A DNA stretch of 64,000 nt from Botryotinia globosa. Taxonomy: Eukaryota; Ascomycota; Leotiomycetes; Helotiales; Sclerotiniaceae. Where the stretch lies: positions 124,001 through 188,000 of the forward strand of contig RCSZ01000009.1 in the NCBI GenBank assembly GCA_014898425.1, written 5' to 3'. The notes below the pieces were generated by a model. The model ran no database searches. It was not told the origin of the DNA and worked only from the letters and a program-made list of their open reading frames with translations. Shown piece after piece: positions 51,344-62,291 of this stretch (positions within the stretch are counted from its first letter, which is position 1; each line of letters begins with the position of its first letter). A program made the translations under genes and the position numbers.

Positions 51344-52235
51344 ATGTAAGCCCACGCTGTTGCTAGATATTCTCATTCCATTCAATCGATCATTTCTGAT
51401 TGATTCGATACTGTGCGAGCCTTTTGGAGCGATACCAACAACATGTCTTTGAGAACATCGAAAGCATCAAAAGCTGACTCTTTTTTCTTACGATAGGGTC
51501 AACCTTACAACTCAGAAACGTCTGGCGGCTTCCGTCGTCGGCTGCGGAAAGCGCAAGATTTGGCTCGACCCCAACGAGACCAGCGAAATCTCCAACGCCA
51601 ACTCTCGTCAAACCATCCGCAAACTCGTTTCCGATGGCCTCATCATCCGCAAGCCAGTCACCATGCACTCCCGCGCACGCGCTCGTGAACTCACCGCTGC
51701 ACGAAGAATTGGTAGACACCGTGGTTTCGGTAAGAGAAAGGGTACCGCAGATGCCCGTATGCCAAGGTACGACATTCGCCACTCCGATAAAATTATCAAG
51801 CCATACATCCATTATACACGATAGATTGTGGAAGAGGAATATTGGGCTAATAATTGTTTAGCCAAGTTGTCTGGATGCGTCGTCTTAGAGTCCTCAGACG
51901 TCTCTTAGTCAAGTACCGTGCCAGCGGCAAGATCGACAAACACCTTTACCACGAGCTTTACCACTTGAGCAAGGGTAACACTTTCAAGCACAAGCGTGCA
52001 TTGGTCGAACACGTAAGTATCATATTGGTTCTTGCTTGCTAATTGAAACCATCAAACTGACAGAATACAATAGATCCACAGAGCTAAGGCCGAGAAGGCA
52101 CGTGAAAGACTCCTCAAGGAGGAGATGGACGCCAAGCGTGCGAAGACCAAGGCTGCCCGCGAGAGAAAGGCAGAGAGAAACCAAGCCAAGAAGGCAGCTC
52201 AATTCGGCGAGGCAGAGGAGACCGAGACAAAGTAA
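51344..52235 (+). CDS. RPL19: 60S ribosomal protein L19 (eL19)
   Basis: eL19 sits in the large ribosomal subunit near the tunnel exit and forms a bridge to the small subunit. Four exons, 51344-51345, 51497-51766, 51862-52012 and 52074-52235, give 194 residues. The first exon is just AT, so the start codon is split by an intron (AT|G). The protein reads [106 protein letters not shown] and a long basic/acidic helix at the end, as in all eukaryotic eL19. Length and motifs match fully. Confidence 0.98.
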
Positions 52236-53227
52236 ATGGTTGGGCTTTTGTGGTGGTAGTATATGGAGTGTATCTGGCAAGGTTTATAATACAGGCCGGT
52301 TGCTTTCGATATCTTTTGATATCCTGCATTATCGCACGGGCAATGGTATCATGATCTTTCACTCAAGATTCTTTGGTGTTCAATGGTTTTTTGCAATCAG
52401 ACGGTTCAAACGTGTAAACGATACCTGCTTTTCTCCATATCATGATTACCTTGGTGATAACTTCATTTCGTCCTACACAATCTCAAGTTTTCAGTTCAAA
52501 TTGTGGTGCATGTTTTTTGAGTCCAATTTTCCATTTACTCCCATTTCTTCTGGTCATTCAATTGGCATTTCAACGCTCCTGACCCTCGCATCCTCAGATT
52601 GTCTTTATAGTCGCTCCCATTCTTTAATCTACTAGCATCTATCATCCACTATTTTGTTCGAGCGTACATATATTGATGTACCGATAAGAAATGCAGCAAC
52701 TACGTCACCAATTTCGAATTCCTGCCCTCTGCTGTGTCTCCATGATTGAATGTAAACTAGATGTAAAGATGTGAGAAATGATATCAATAGTGACACCGCA
52801 ATTACCTCTCACGATACCAGGGAGTGCAATGCTTCATCGACCAATTATACGATCTCGTCATCGCCGAAACTCTGTTCTGCACTCATAGCAGAAGTCGTAG
52901 CTTTGGAAAACATCAATGATGGCGACTATTCCTTCACTTCATTTTATCTCATCTCCATTCATCATATCGTTTTACCACATCATTTATAATTGTTATCAGA
53001 AAATAAATGAAGAGCGAGGGGAGAGATCGGCATATCCTAAGTTCCGACACTCAACCGGATAAGGTGCTAGCCTATTCCCGATGGCGGGGGTCTGGGAATC
53101 ACTTATATATATTGACATGACAAACAAAGCTCTACTTTTCGGTGCAAGCAATTGCTTACAGTTCAGTCGTATGTTTTCAATTTTCTCCCATGAAAAGCTG
53201 GAATCTCTAACTCAGATACAGGAAATT
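52236..53227. other. Intergenic region between eL19 and the SHMT gene
   Basis: About 1 kb, T/A-rich. Open frame 52036-52635 overlaps eL19 and is a shadow. An in-frame ATG at 53081 upstream of the SHMT start is noted under that gene. Confidence 0.5.
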
Positions 53228-55013
53228 ATGTCGCTCTTTAAAGGAGCTTCAAGAACTGTGTTCAGGGCTACTACTGCGCAAAGAGCAGCAACTTCAATAT
53301 GTGGCGCGAGAAGAGCGGCGAGTAGTAGTCGAATGACTATGGAAAGTCAACAAAAGGTTTGCTACCTGTCAATTGGATTTGCAAGTAGCAAAGAGCTGAT
53401 TCGATTCGTGATAGCTACTTTCAGCGGACCTTGAACATGCAGATCCAGCAGTCTTCAGTATTCTCCAAAATGTACGATTTCCCTCGCCAGACCCCTCGTT
53501 TGATGATACGTGAGGACTAAAACATTATGAAATAGGAAAAACGGAGGCAGAAGCATTTTATTAACCTTATCCCTTCCGAAAACTTTACATCACAAGCTGT
53601 GTTAGATGCGTTGGGAAGTGTTATGCAAAGTACGTTTGGAGTTTGATAGTGGAATGAGTCAATGTTGACTTTCTGGCAGATAAATATTCCGAAGGATATC
53701 CAGGGGCAAGATATTATGGAGGAAATGAGTTCATCGACGAATCCGAAAGATTATGCCAAAGTCGTGCTCTACAGACTTTTGGGTTGAAGGAGTCAGAATG
53801 GGGTGTCAATGTCCAACGTATGTCTTTCATTTGACACGGGAGTTCCTCGCTCATGATTTATCTAGCACTGTCCGGCTCTCCCGCAAACCTTTACGCATAT
53901 TCCGCTCTCGCCAATACACATGACAGAATAATGGGATTAGATTTACCTCACGGTGGTCATCTTTCTCATGGATATCAAACTCCTACCAAAAAAATCTCCG
54001 CCATCTCAAAATACTTTGAAACTTTACCATATCGATTGGATGAAAGTACAGGACTTATTGACTACGCTAAATTGGAGGAACTCGCTACATTATACAGACC
54101 AAAGATTATTGTTGCTGGTACATCAGCGTACAGTAGACTCATTGAGTATGAGCGCATGCGTGAAATTGCCGACAAGGTTGGAGCATATCTGTTAGCTGAT
54201 ATGGCACATATTTCTGGTCTTGTTGCTGCAAAAGTTATTCCAAGTCCTTTTGAATATGCGGATGTCGTCACAACTACTACACACAAATCACTCAGAGGTC
54301 CTCGAGGTGCTATGATCTTCTTTCGAAAGGGAGTCAGAAGAGTCAATCCAAAGACAAAAGAAGAAGAGATGTGGAACCTTGAAGATCCTATTAATGCATC
54401 AGTATTTCCAGGACACCAAGGCGGTCCTCATAACCATACTATCACTGCATTGGCAGTTGCATTAAAACAAGCACAAAGTGTTGAATTCAGAGCTTACCAA
54501 GAAGCAGTTTTACTGAATGCAAAGGCATTTGCAAAGCGTCTGGGTGACTCAAAAGATAAAGGGGGTCTCGGTTACTCTATCGTCTCTGGGGGTACCGATA
54601 ATCATCTTGTACTCATTGACTTGAAACCTCAAGGAGTTGATGGTGCTCGAGTTGAACGTGTTCTTGAGCTTGTTGGAGTCGCATCCAATAAGAATACAGT
54701 TCCAGGTGATAAATCCGCCCTTAAACCTGGTGGATTAAGAATGGGTACACCAGCCATGACAACTCGTGGTTTCCAACCCGAAGATTTCGTACGGGTTGCC
54801 GATGTTGTAAATAGAGCCGTGACTATAACTCAACGATTAGATAAAAGTGCAAAGGAAGCAGCAGAGGCAAAGGGAAGAAAGAATCCCGGTAGTGTAAAGG
54901 CTTTCTTGGAGTATCTTGGCGAGGGCGAGAATGAGAGAGAGATTGTACAATTGAGAAGTGAGGTTGAGGAATGGGTTGGTACTTTCTCTCTACCATGGGA
55001 GGAGAGTAGTTAA
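53228..55013 (+). CDS. Serine hydroxymethyltransferase, mitochondrial form
   Basis: Converts serine and tetrahydrofolate to glycine and methylene-THF with pyridoxal phosphate. Five exons (53228-53356, 53415-53471, 53536-53629, 53680-53817, 53866-55013) give 521 residues. The N-terminus is Arg/Ser/Ala-rich without acids ([20 protein letters not shown]), a mitochondrial presequence. Core motifs: [112 protein letters not shown], and the PLP-lysine site [20 protein letters not shown]. The acceptor of intron 1 was chosen at gtgatag|CTACTT, because the next ag shifts the frame. Two in-frame ATGs just before the first intron ([10 protein letters not shown]) could give a form without presequence. The frame is also open from an upstream ATG at 53081. 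Confidence 0.96.
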
Positions 55014-55670
55014 GCAGAAGAATGGAAGGGAGAAAATTCAACTTTAATGGGATATTCAGTAATTGTTTGGGGAAGATATTAGGATAGGTGCTGTGCTGGC
55101 TGGCATACTGCGAATGATAATATTATGCATGGGTTTGGTTCTCAACTCCATACCATTTTCAAAATTTGATACTGATTCCTATAATGAGACTGTGAAGGTG
55201 TGTTATGCAAACATTCTTCCTTCAGATCTGATAGTGATACCAGTGAAATAAGTTTTATTCTGATCTTATAAAGTCATGTGCCATACATAGCATTCATGGC
55301 CATGGATTCTAGGTAGATAGCTCGATTGATGATTTTATAGATATGAAAGTACAATAAGTCAACCTCCCCAACTCTTTTCATGCAGTAAAATCATGAAAAT
55401 ATACATTTAGAATTAGCTAGTATATAGAGAGACAGCATTCCAATTATCAAGGGAAGAAGTAACTAATGAAATCATCATATAGAGCTTCCCCTCCTCTCGT
55501 CCAATCCAACTCGCGCAATTTCCAAAACCCGTTGATGCTCGGACCACTTTCGCGAATGTTGAACTTGAACTACAGACGAGGCTCACAAGTATCGAGAACA
55601 CTCAATCTATATACCACCTGCAATTCAATTACCAACCCATACGCCGTGGAATCCCAATCGCATTCCAAAT
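55014..55670. other. Intergenic region
   Basis: About 650 bases between SHMT and the complex I subunit gene. The plus-strand frame 55466-55711 runs into the next gene in another frame and is not supported. Confidence 0.5.
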
Positions 55671-56518
55671 ATGGCATCACAATCTGTGGCAAAGGTGGCT
55701 CAAGCTGCTAAACGTGTTATTCCCGTTCACAAGGTATTTATATATTTACATACTTATCCATTCCTTTAACCTCGATCCATCTCCTCCCCAATACCTCAAG
55801 TTCCAATCTCAAACTTAACTTCAACTCTAACATCCCCTCCCAGAAACACACTCTCCAATCCACCGGTATCTGGGAAACCATCCGTCGCTTCCTCGCCGTC
55901 GATCCTACCCGCTCCAACGGCGTACCCCTCAACCCCCAATTCCGCAATCCGCCTCCAGGATCCAACGAACCTTTTTCCTTCATCGACCCTGTTACGCTCC
56001 CCGCGGGTGATATCGCCGAGAATCCATACTGGAAGCGCGATTCCCGTCGCTCGTATCCGCAGTTGAGTTTTGTGGCCCAGAGTGATGTGGTGGGTTTGCT
56101 GAGTGTGGGAAGTGAGGCTGCGCCGCGCAAGGAGCTGGTTGGCGATTCGGGAGTGAAGGAGTTGGTGAGGGTGGGGGAGGAGGGGAAGGGGGGGTTGGCA
56201 AAGTTCTTTGAGAGGGAGAGTGCTGGGGGTGCGTTGGAGATGCTTGGTAGAGGGGGCTTGCCGCCTTTGCCTGCGAGTGTGAGTCCGAGTAGGAGGGTGG
56301 AGGGGGATAAATATCATTTGACGGAGGAGAATGCGTATCCTGAAGAGTAAGTTTGGGTTCTTTTTTTCTTCTTTTTTTTGGGGGGGGGGAGGTCTGTTAG
56401 AGGGGGTTTGGATTGGAAATTGGAGGTGAAATGGAAATGGGAATGGAAATGGGAGGATGATACGATGTGACATGTCCAGCTAACAAAAATCAGATACCCA
56501 TGCCGAACTTTCAAATAA
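55671..56518 (+). CDS. Mitochondrial complex I 21.3 kDa accessory subunit (NUZM type)
   Basis: Accessory subunit of NADH:ubiquinone oxidoreductase known from Neurospora (21.3 kDa) and Yarrowia (NUZM). Exons 55671-55733 and 55844-56346 are firm. Reading on gives a stop at once (EE then TAA at 56348), but that stop lies inside a perfect donor (GA|gtaagt); with the branch site gctaac and acceptor cag, a third exon at 56494-56518 yields the end EEYPCRTFK, 196 residues in all, which fits about 21 kDa. Motifs: VIPVHKKHTLQSTGIWETIR, RFLAVDPTRSNGVPLNPQFR, NPPPGSNEP, PVTLPAGDIAENPYWKRDSR, RSYPQLSFVAQSDVVGLLSV. Family assignment rests on the GVPLNPxFRNPPPG and GDIAxNPYWKRDxRRxYPQ blocks. If the third exon is wrong, the protein ends at 56350 with 189 residues. 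Confidence 0.85.
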
Positions 56519-57520
56519 GTAAAGAGGAAGAGGGAGAAGATGCTAGGATGATGATAGGATGAATGAGCGAAAGAAAGAAGAAAACTTGTACATATACATC
56601 CATACACAAAGTTACGAAATCGAGAGGAGAGGAGAAATCACATTACCTACAAGATGTTGAGTTTATTTTATATTGCATCATATGTATGTACGGACGCGTG
56701 TGTAAGTATAAGTATATTTCTACTTGTTTGTTTACTTTGTGTTGCATATGTGTTGCTTGTTTCTGGGTGAAGAAGAGAGGAAAACTCGGGAGAGCGGTTT
56801 TTGAGAGGAGATTGAGGAGTTTTGAATCTCGAGGCTATGGTAGTGATGGGGAAATTAAAGGGATGGGGAGAATGAGGGATTATTTTGGTATTTGTTTCTT
56901 TCTCTATCTCTATCTCAATCTCTATTTCAACCTCTATCTCTATCTCTATCTTATCTCAATCTTGATTTCAATTTTATATAAGAAGAGAAATGGGTACACA
57001 GGTAGGTGGGTAGGTAGACAATAGATCTGAGATGTTGACGTTTAATATCCCGTTCGCTTCAGAAACTATTTGTAAATCTGCATTCGAGGTCTAGTTGGAT
57101 AAATGGATTGGAATGGGATTGAGGGTTTGAGTGGATTGTACTGTATTGTGTGTGTGTGGGTGTGTGTGGGTGTCTTTGGGGAAAGGAGAGGGTTTGTATA
57201 GTTTGGGTTTGTGTGAGTAGGGAGGGAGAGCAGGGGGGAGGTAGGGAGATAGAATAGGGAGAGAGGGTAGAGAGGGTAAAGGGAAGGAGGGTGGGGGAAG
57301 ATTGGGAATAGCATGGGATGAGATGGATAAGGATAAGGTTGGGAATAGGGTGGTATGATATAGAAATAGTATGAGATGAATAGAGAATAGAAGTGGGATA
57401 AATAGGGATAATATTGTATAACAAAATGTGATAAAAATTATATGAAGATATTATACAAATAAAAATGTAATTGTAGATAGAATTGGAAATAGAGAGATTG
57501 GAGATTTCTGAGTGGGTATT

Positions 57521-57602
57521 TGTAAGTATGTAAGTATGTAAGTATATAAGTATGTAAGTATGTAAGTATGTAAGTATGTAAGTATGTAAGTATGTAAGTA
57601 TG
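57521..57602. repeat. (GTAAGTAT)n microsatellite
   Basis: About ten tandem copies of gtaagtat with one variant copy (ataagtat). Confidence 0.9.
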
Positions 57603-58124
57603 TGTAAGTAATAAGTATTGCTGTTGCTATTGTTGTCCTTTTGAAAGGTGGTATGGTATGATGTGGTATGATGTGGTGTGGTGTGGTGTAGGGATTCTTA
57701 ATGTATTATGTATGGATTTTGGGTGTGAAATACAAGAAGTTTGATATCTGGCATTGGAAGAAGCTGGAGAGGCGAGAGAGAGAAGAGGGGGCAGGAAGGG
57801 GAGAGGAGAGGAGAGGAGAGGAGAGATATTAAATAAGTACTGAATGAATAAGCAGTAAATGGGTGGGTATTGATCAGCTATTTATTATATATAAATTACT
57901 AGTGGGTGGATAGGTGAGTGGGTGGTTGTATTTTTCTGTTTGTTTGGTTGTTTGTTTCTCTGTATATATGTTTATCTGGGTTTTTGTCTTTCTATCTTAT
58001 TCTTACTTTTTATTTTGATTTGTATTTTGATTTGTATTTTAATTTGTATTTTGATTTTTCTGGTCTAGGTAAAGGGGAAATTGAGAAGGAGGGGAGGGGG
58101 GATATATCTTGATTGTCTCCATGC

Positions 58125-58127
<3 letters not shown>

Positions 58128-58162
<35 letters not shown>
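58128..58162. repeat. (AT)n microsatellite
   Basis: Uninterrupted ta/at run of about 17 dinucleotides. Confidence 0.9.
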
Positions 58163-58166
<4 letters not shown>

Positions 58167-59363
58167 CTTTCTTTTCTTCTGTTTTTTCTTTTTAATATAT
58201 AAAGAATATAGTATAGAAAATAAGAAATATAGAAAACAAAATAGAGAATATGAAATAAGGAATATAGAATATTATGAGATGTAGAAGTGAGGGATATGGC
58301 GGCTGAGGAGACAAGAAGCGGAAATAGGAGATGGGGAATAGGAGAATATGAGAATGAAGTAGTGTGATTTGAAAGGGGATTTGGAAAGGAAAGGAGGAGT
58401 GGATAGTAGAGGGAATAAGTAGGGTGTAAAATTAGAGAGGGGGTATGGATAAAAGGGGAGGGGAAGCGAGAAAGAGAGGTAAGTAGTCGGAAGGGGGAGA
58501 TGTGGAGGGAAAGCGATGAGGAAGGGGAAGGGGGGGAGGGAAAGTGCAGAGAAGGGGTTGGTTGGGAGGAGTGATAAGGAGAAAAATGAAGAAGTGAGAA
58601 GATAAAGTAGGAATGTAAGAAGGAGAATTAAGTAGTATAATGGTAAAGAGATTAAAGGAAAAATAGAAAAAAATAAGCGAGGAGACTAAGTGATTAATAT
58701 AAAAGGAGAAATGAGGAGGAGAAGTGTAGATGAAGTGATGAGGAGAAGTAGTTAAGACTTAGGAGATATGAGGATACATAAAGTGATTTGGAACTTGAAT
58801 GAGTGAAGTGGAAGGGAAATGGTTTAGAAGAAGAATCGAAGAAGAATTGAAGAAGAAAAGATATAATATGAAAGAAGGAGATAAATACAAGGAGAAATAT
58901 AAATGAAGCGAGGATGTAAGTCAAAAGAAACAGGGAAGAGGGAATGAAATTGGCTAGTTAGTAAAGAAAGATGAGAATGGTCATGGATGGATAATGAAGT
59001 ATAAGTTAGAAGTAGAGAATCGATGAAGTGAAGAGAAGAGAAAGGAGAAAGTTGGGTGGGAGAAGGTGGGTGGGAGGAGGTGGATGGATTCGGGGATGAA
59101 GTGATTTGATGGGAAAGGATTTGAGAGAGGAGGAGGAGTTGTGAAGAGTGGAAAGGAAAGGAAAGGAAGGGGAAAAAAGAAGAGGATGTAAACGAGTGAA
59201 GGAGGGATGAGGAGGAGCGAGTAGATAATATGTTTATGGATATGAATATTAAAGACGCACGAAGTGATTTGAAGATAGTTTTGAAAAGGAAGATAGTTAT
59301 GTGATTAGGAGAAGCTGGAGAGGCTGAGATGGGTGCATGATATATGGAACAATGTGTGTGGAT

Positions 59364-59430
59364 GAATGAATGAATGAATGAATGAATGAATGAATGAATG
59401 AATGAATGAATGAATGAATGAATGAATGAA
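59364..59430. repeat. (GAAT)n microsatellite
   Basis: About 17 perfect tandem copies of gaat. Confidence 0.95.
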
Positions 59431-59907
59431 GAAGGGTGGAAGATATAATAGGATTAAGGGAGGAGTGAAAAAAATGAAAATCAGGAGGAGAGGAGAAGAG
59501 AGAAGTGATTGTTTAGTAGAGAAATATGGAGACGAGGATGAGGTGTGTTAGAATTAGATAGGTATATGAAATATAGACAATTAAGTAGGGGAAAGATGAA
59601 GGAAACAATAAACAAAATAAAAAAAGGAAAGGAAAGATATAAAAATATTATAAAAAAAGTGATAGTTTAAAAAAGTGATTTAGAAATAATTCAAAAGAGG
59701 AAATTAGATAAAGTTAGACGAATCTAGTAAGTGTAAAGGAGAGGTATAGTGGTGTGGATAGATATTAAATATTAAATACTGAATACTGAATACTAAGTAT
59801 TGAATCGATATGAAAGAAAAGGAAATAGGTATGGATTGATGTAGTGATTTGATGTAATGTAATGCGATATGGATATATAAAGGAGAAGTAGGAGATTCAA
59901 GTGTAGC

Positions 59908-60030
59908 TCTTATATCTTATATCTTATATCTTATATCTTATATCTTATATCTTATATCTTATATCTTATATCTTATATCTTATATCTTATATCTTATATC
60001 TTATATCTTATATCTCCATCTTATATCTCC
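59908..60030. repeat. (TCTTATA)n minisatellite
   Basis: About 15 perfect tandem copies of the 7-base unit tcttata, followed by copies interrupted by ctcca. Confidence 0.95.
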
Positions 60031-60080
60031 ATCTTATATTCTAAATCTCAAGATACAAGATACAAGATTCTCGACATCTT

Positions 60081-60082
<2 letters not shown>

Positions 60083-60149
<67 letters not shown>
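60083..60149. repeat. (GA)n microsatellite, about 33 copies
   Basis: Perfect ag/ga dinucleotide run of about 67 bases, directly downstream of the TCTTATA array. A polypurine mirror tract of this length can form triplex DNA in principle. Confidence 0.95.
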
Positions 60150-60152
<3 letters not shown>

Positions 60153-61082
60153 CATATATACCTAACAGATGAATAAATGAATAAATAACTAGACTAGATA
60201 GATGACTGAAATGAATAAAACGAATAGGATAGGATACATACAACTTCCTACTCAGTGTATGGTCAACTAAGTAGTATATTGTTTGTTATTCCTATACTTA
60301 TAAATATCCAGAGCATCCAGATATCAAAATCACCAAATCACCATCAGATACACACACATATATATATAACCTATCCACAAAAGTAAATTGAATAAAATAG
60401 AATAGAATTGAACCTAGAATTCAGATATCATATCATATCATATCTATCCTAAGCCATACTATCCTATGCGATCCAATTTATAAAACCATACCCATCTTTC
60501 ATATCCAGTATCCTCCATATCATATCATATTGTGTTGTATTTAATGTCTGTCTTATTTGCACCCTATCCCGCATTCCCCATGACAAAAATGAAAAAGAGA
60601 GAAACCCCAAGCTCACTCCATAGCACCTGCCCATACATACCATAAGAAAATTTGAATCGAATTGAATAGAATCAAAAGAGGACCATGAGTATCTTTCCCT
60701 TCCCTACTTCTTTCCTTCCATTGGCGAAGTTTTTGAAAAGAGTATGTGGGAATTGAAAGTGGAAGGAGCTATGAAGATGTATTGGAATAAGTATCCTTAA
60801 AATCCAATTCAACAAGCAAATAAGATAGATCAACTGAATCAAATCAAAACGATTACATGCTTTTTGGCAATCCATCCATTCATTGCCATACCTCGCTTTC
60901 TTTTGATGCCCATCAAAAATCAAAATCAAAATCCGAAAATCAAATGAGAAGAAAATGTATGCATACATGCAGGCATGCAGTGAATGAACAGGGAGTTAAT
61001 GCAAGTAGTAGCAGTGCAGATGAATGAATTCATCAACCGCGCATTCATCCTGAAAATCAAACTCAAATCAAGACCCCCCTAC

Positions 61083-62205
61083 TCAAGCTGTTGAAGTCTC
61101 AGCAGCCTTAACTTCGGAATCTTTGCCGTCAAGTTTTTCAGCTGTATCAGCTACATCGGCTGCAACTTCTGCTTTGACTACATCTTCCTTTGATGCAGAT
61201 GAGTTAATCCCGTTGGTACCATTTGTTTCTGGGATTGTTGGTTCCTCGGTTTGTTTTTCCTCTGAGGTTGGCGAAACTTCTTCTTTTGCTTCTTCTGCAG
61301 TTTCATTCTCAGTTTCTTTTTCTCCTTCGATTGCAGCTTCTTCCTTCTCAACTTCTTCTTTCTCAACACCAATCAATCCTTCGACAACCTCAAGTGTACC
61401 CTTAGGACTTCCAGCCTGTGCAGCCAGCACCTTTCCAGATTTGTCAATGACAAACACACCTCTAGTGGTACCCTTTGCATTTTTCAAGCCAATTGCAGAG
61501 ATGAGTGAAGACTTTGTGTCGCAGAGAAGTGTATAAGGAAGTTTTTGATTGGTTTTAAAGGTGGTGTTGGATTTGGGGGAATCTTTTGAAAGACCATAGA
61601 CGGTGTAGCCGGTTAAGAGGAGGGTTGGATGAGAGTCGCGGAAAGCGCAGACTTGATTTGTGCCTTGAGGAAATTAGTGATTGTATAGAGATTGAGTTGA
61701 ACAGATGGGAAATGGGGTTGAGATGGATAGATAGATGGGTGAACATTGAAGGAGTAGGATACTTACATCCTGGAGTAGAAGCTTTAGGATAAGTAAAAAT
61801 TACAACACCATTTTTACTTTCGGAAACAAGTTTCTCAAGTGTAGTCTTTTCACCTTCATTCGTTTCAATCTCTCCACCGAATCCTTTAAGATCGATGGTT
61901 TCACCAACTACAGCTTTTGTTGATGCAGCTGGAGCTGGAGCTGGAGTGGCAGCTGAAGCTTTAGAAGCTTTAACTTGAGGCAAGGGAGCTGGAGCTTCGA
62001 CTTTAGTTTCAGTCTTTGCTTTGGATCCATTTGTCTTTGATGCAGGAGCAGCTTTGGTAGCTTTGGCAACCTTTGGTTCAGCAGCTTTCTTGACGGTTTC
62101 TTTAACTTTTGCGACGGATTTTGCGACAGCTGACTTCTTTTTCGCAGGAGGAGCTGGAGCTGGTGGCTCAGCTGGAGCGGGACGTTTTCTTAATGTAACG
62201 GGCAT
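61083..62205 (-). CDS. PrxQ/Dot5-type peroxiredoxin with long N- and C-terminal extensions
   Basis: Thiol peroxidase that reduces peroxides; fungal Dot5-type members are nuclear. Two exons, 62205-61767 and 61663-61083, give 339 residues; the core is only about 150. The N-terminal 95 residues are Lys/Ala/Pro-rich (MPVTLRKRPAPAEPPAPAPP, KKKSAVAKSVAKVKETVKK), likely nuclear-targeting and DNA-friendly. Core: LVSESKNGVVIFTYPKASTP then GCTNQVCAFRD, with the peroxidatic and resolving Cys four residues apart (CxxxxC), and VYGLSKDSPKSNTTFKTNQK, PYTLLCDTKSSLISAIGLKN, TTRGVFVIDKSGKVLAAQAG. The C-terminal 100 residues are Glu/Ala/Thr-rich and acidic (VEKEEVEKEEAAIEGEKE). The intron splits the codon of the peroxidatic Cys (T|GC). 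Confidence 0.93.
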
Positions 62206-62243
62206 GATTGTGTATTGTGTTTGGAAGATATTGAAAATTGAAG

Positions 62244-62291
62244 GTGGTGGTTGTTGTTGTTGTTGTCGTCGTTGTTGTTGTTGTTGTTATT
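62244..62291. repeat. (GTT)n tract in the peroxiredoxin 5' leader
   Basis: About 14 gtt-type triplets with gtc interruptions, 39 bases upstream of the peroxiredoxin ATG. On the coding (minus) strand this is an AAC/CAA-rich leader, which would be unstructured in mRNA. Confidence 0.85.

Larger units (their letters stand above)
56519..61082. other. Purine-skewed, microsatellite-rich gene desert
   Basis: About 4.5 kb with no supported gene. From about 57100 to 59900 the plus strand is strongly enriched in G and A (gaagga, gggagag, aagtgat words), broken by simple repeats listed separately. Long minus-strand frames here (for example 57059-57424 and 58694-58924) come from the composition: their products are runs of Pro/Ser/Leu or Phe/Ser. 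From 60150 to 61050 it is AT-rich. Confidence 0.6.

Noticed and set aside
52036..52635. Plus-strand open frame of 199 codons overlapping the eL19 end
   Set aside because: Out of frame with eL19 and running into its 3' flank; shadow frame.
55796..56473. Minus-strand open frame of 225 codons over the complex I gene
   Set aside because: Antisense shadow of the coding exon; Pro/His/Thr/Arg-rich product without any motif.
57059..57424. Minus-strand open frame of 121 codons, Pro/Ser/Leu-rich
   Set aside because: It results from the purine-rich plus strand lacking stop complements; an overlapping second frame shows the same bias.
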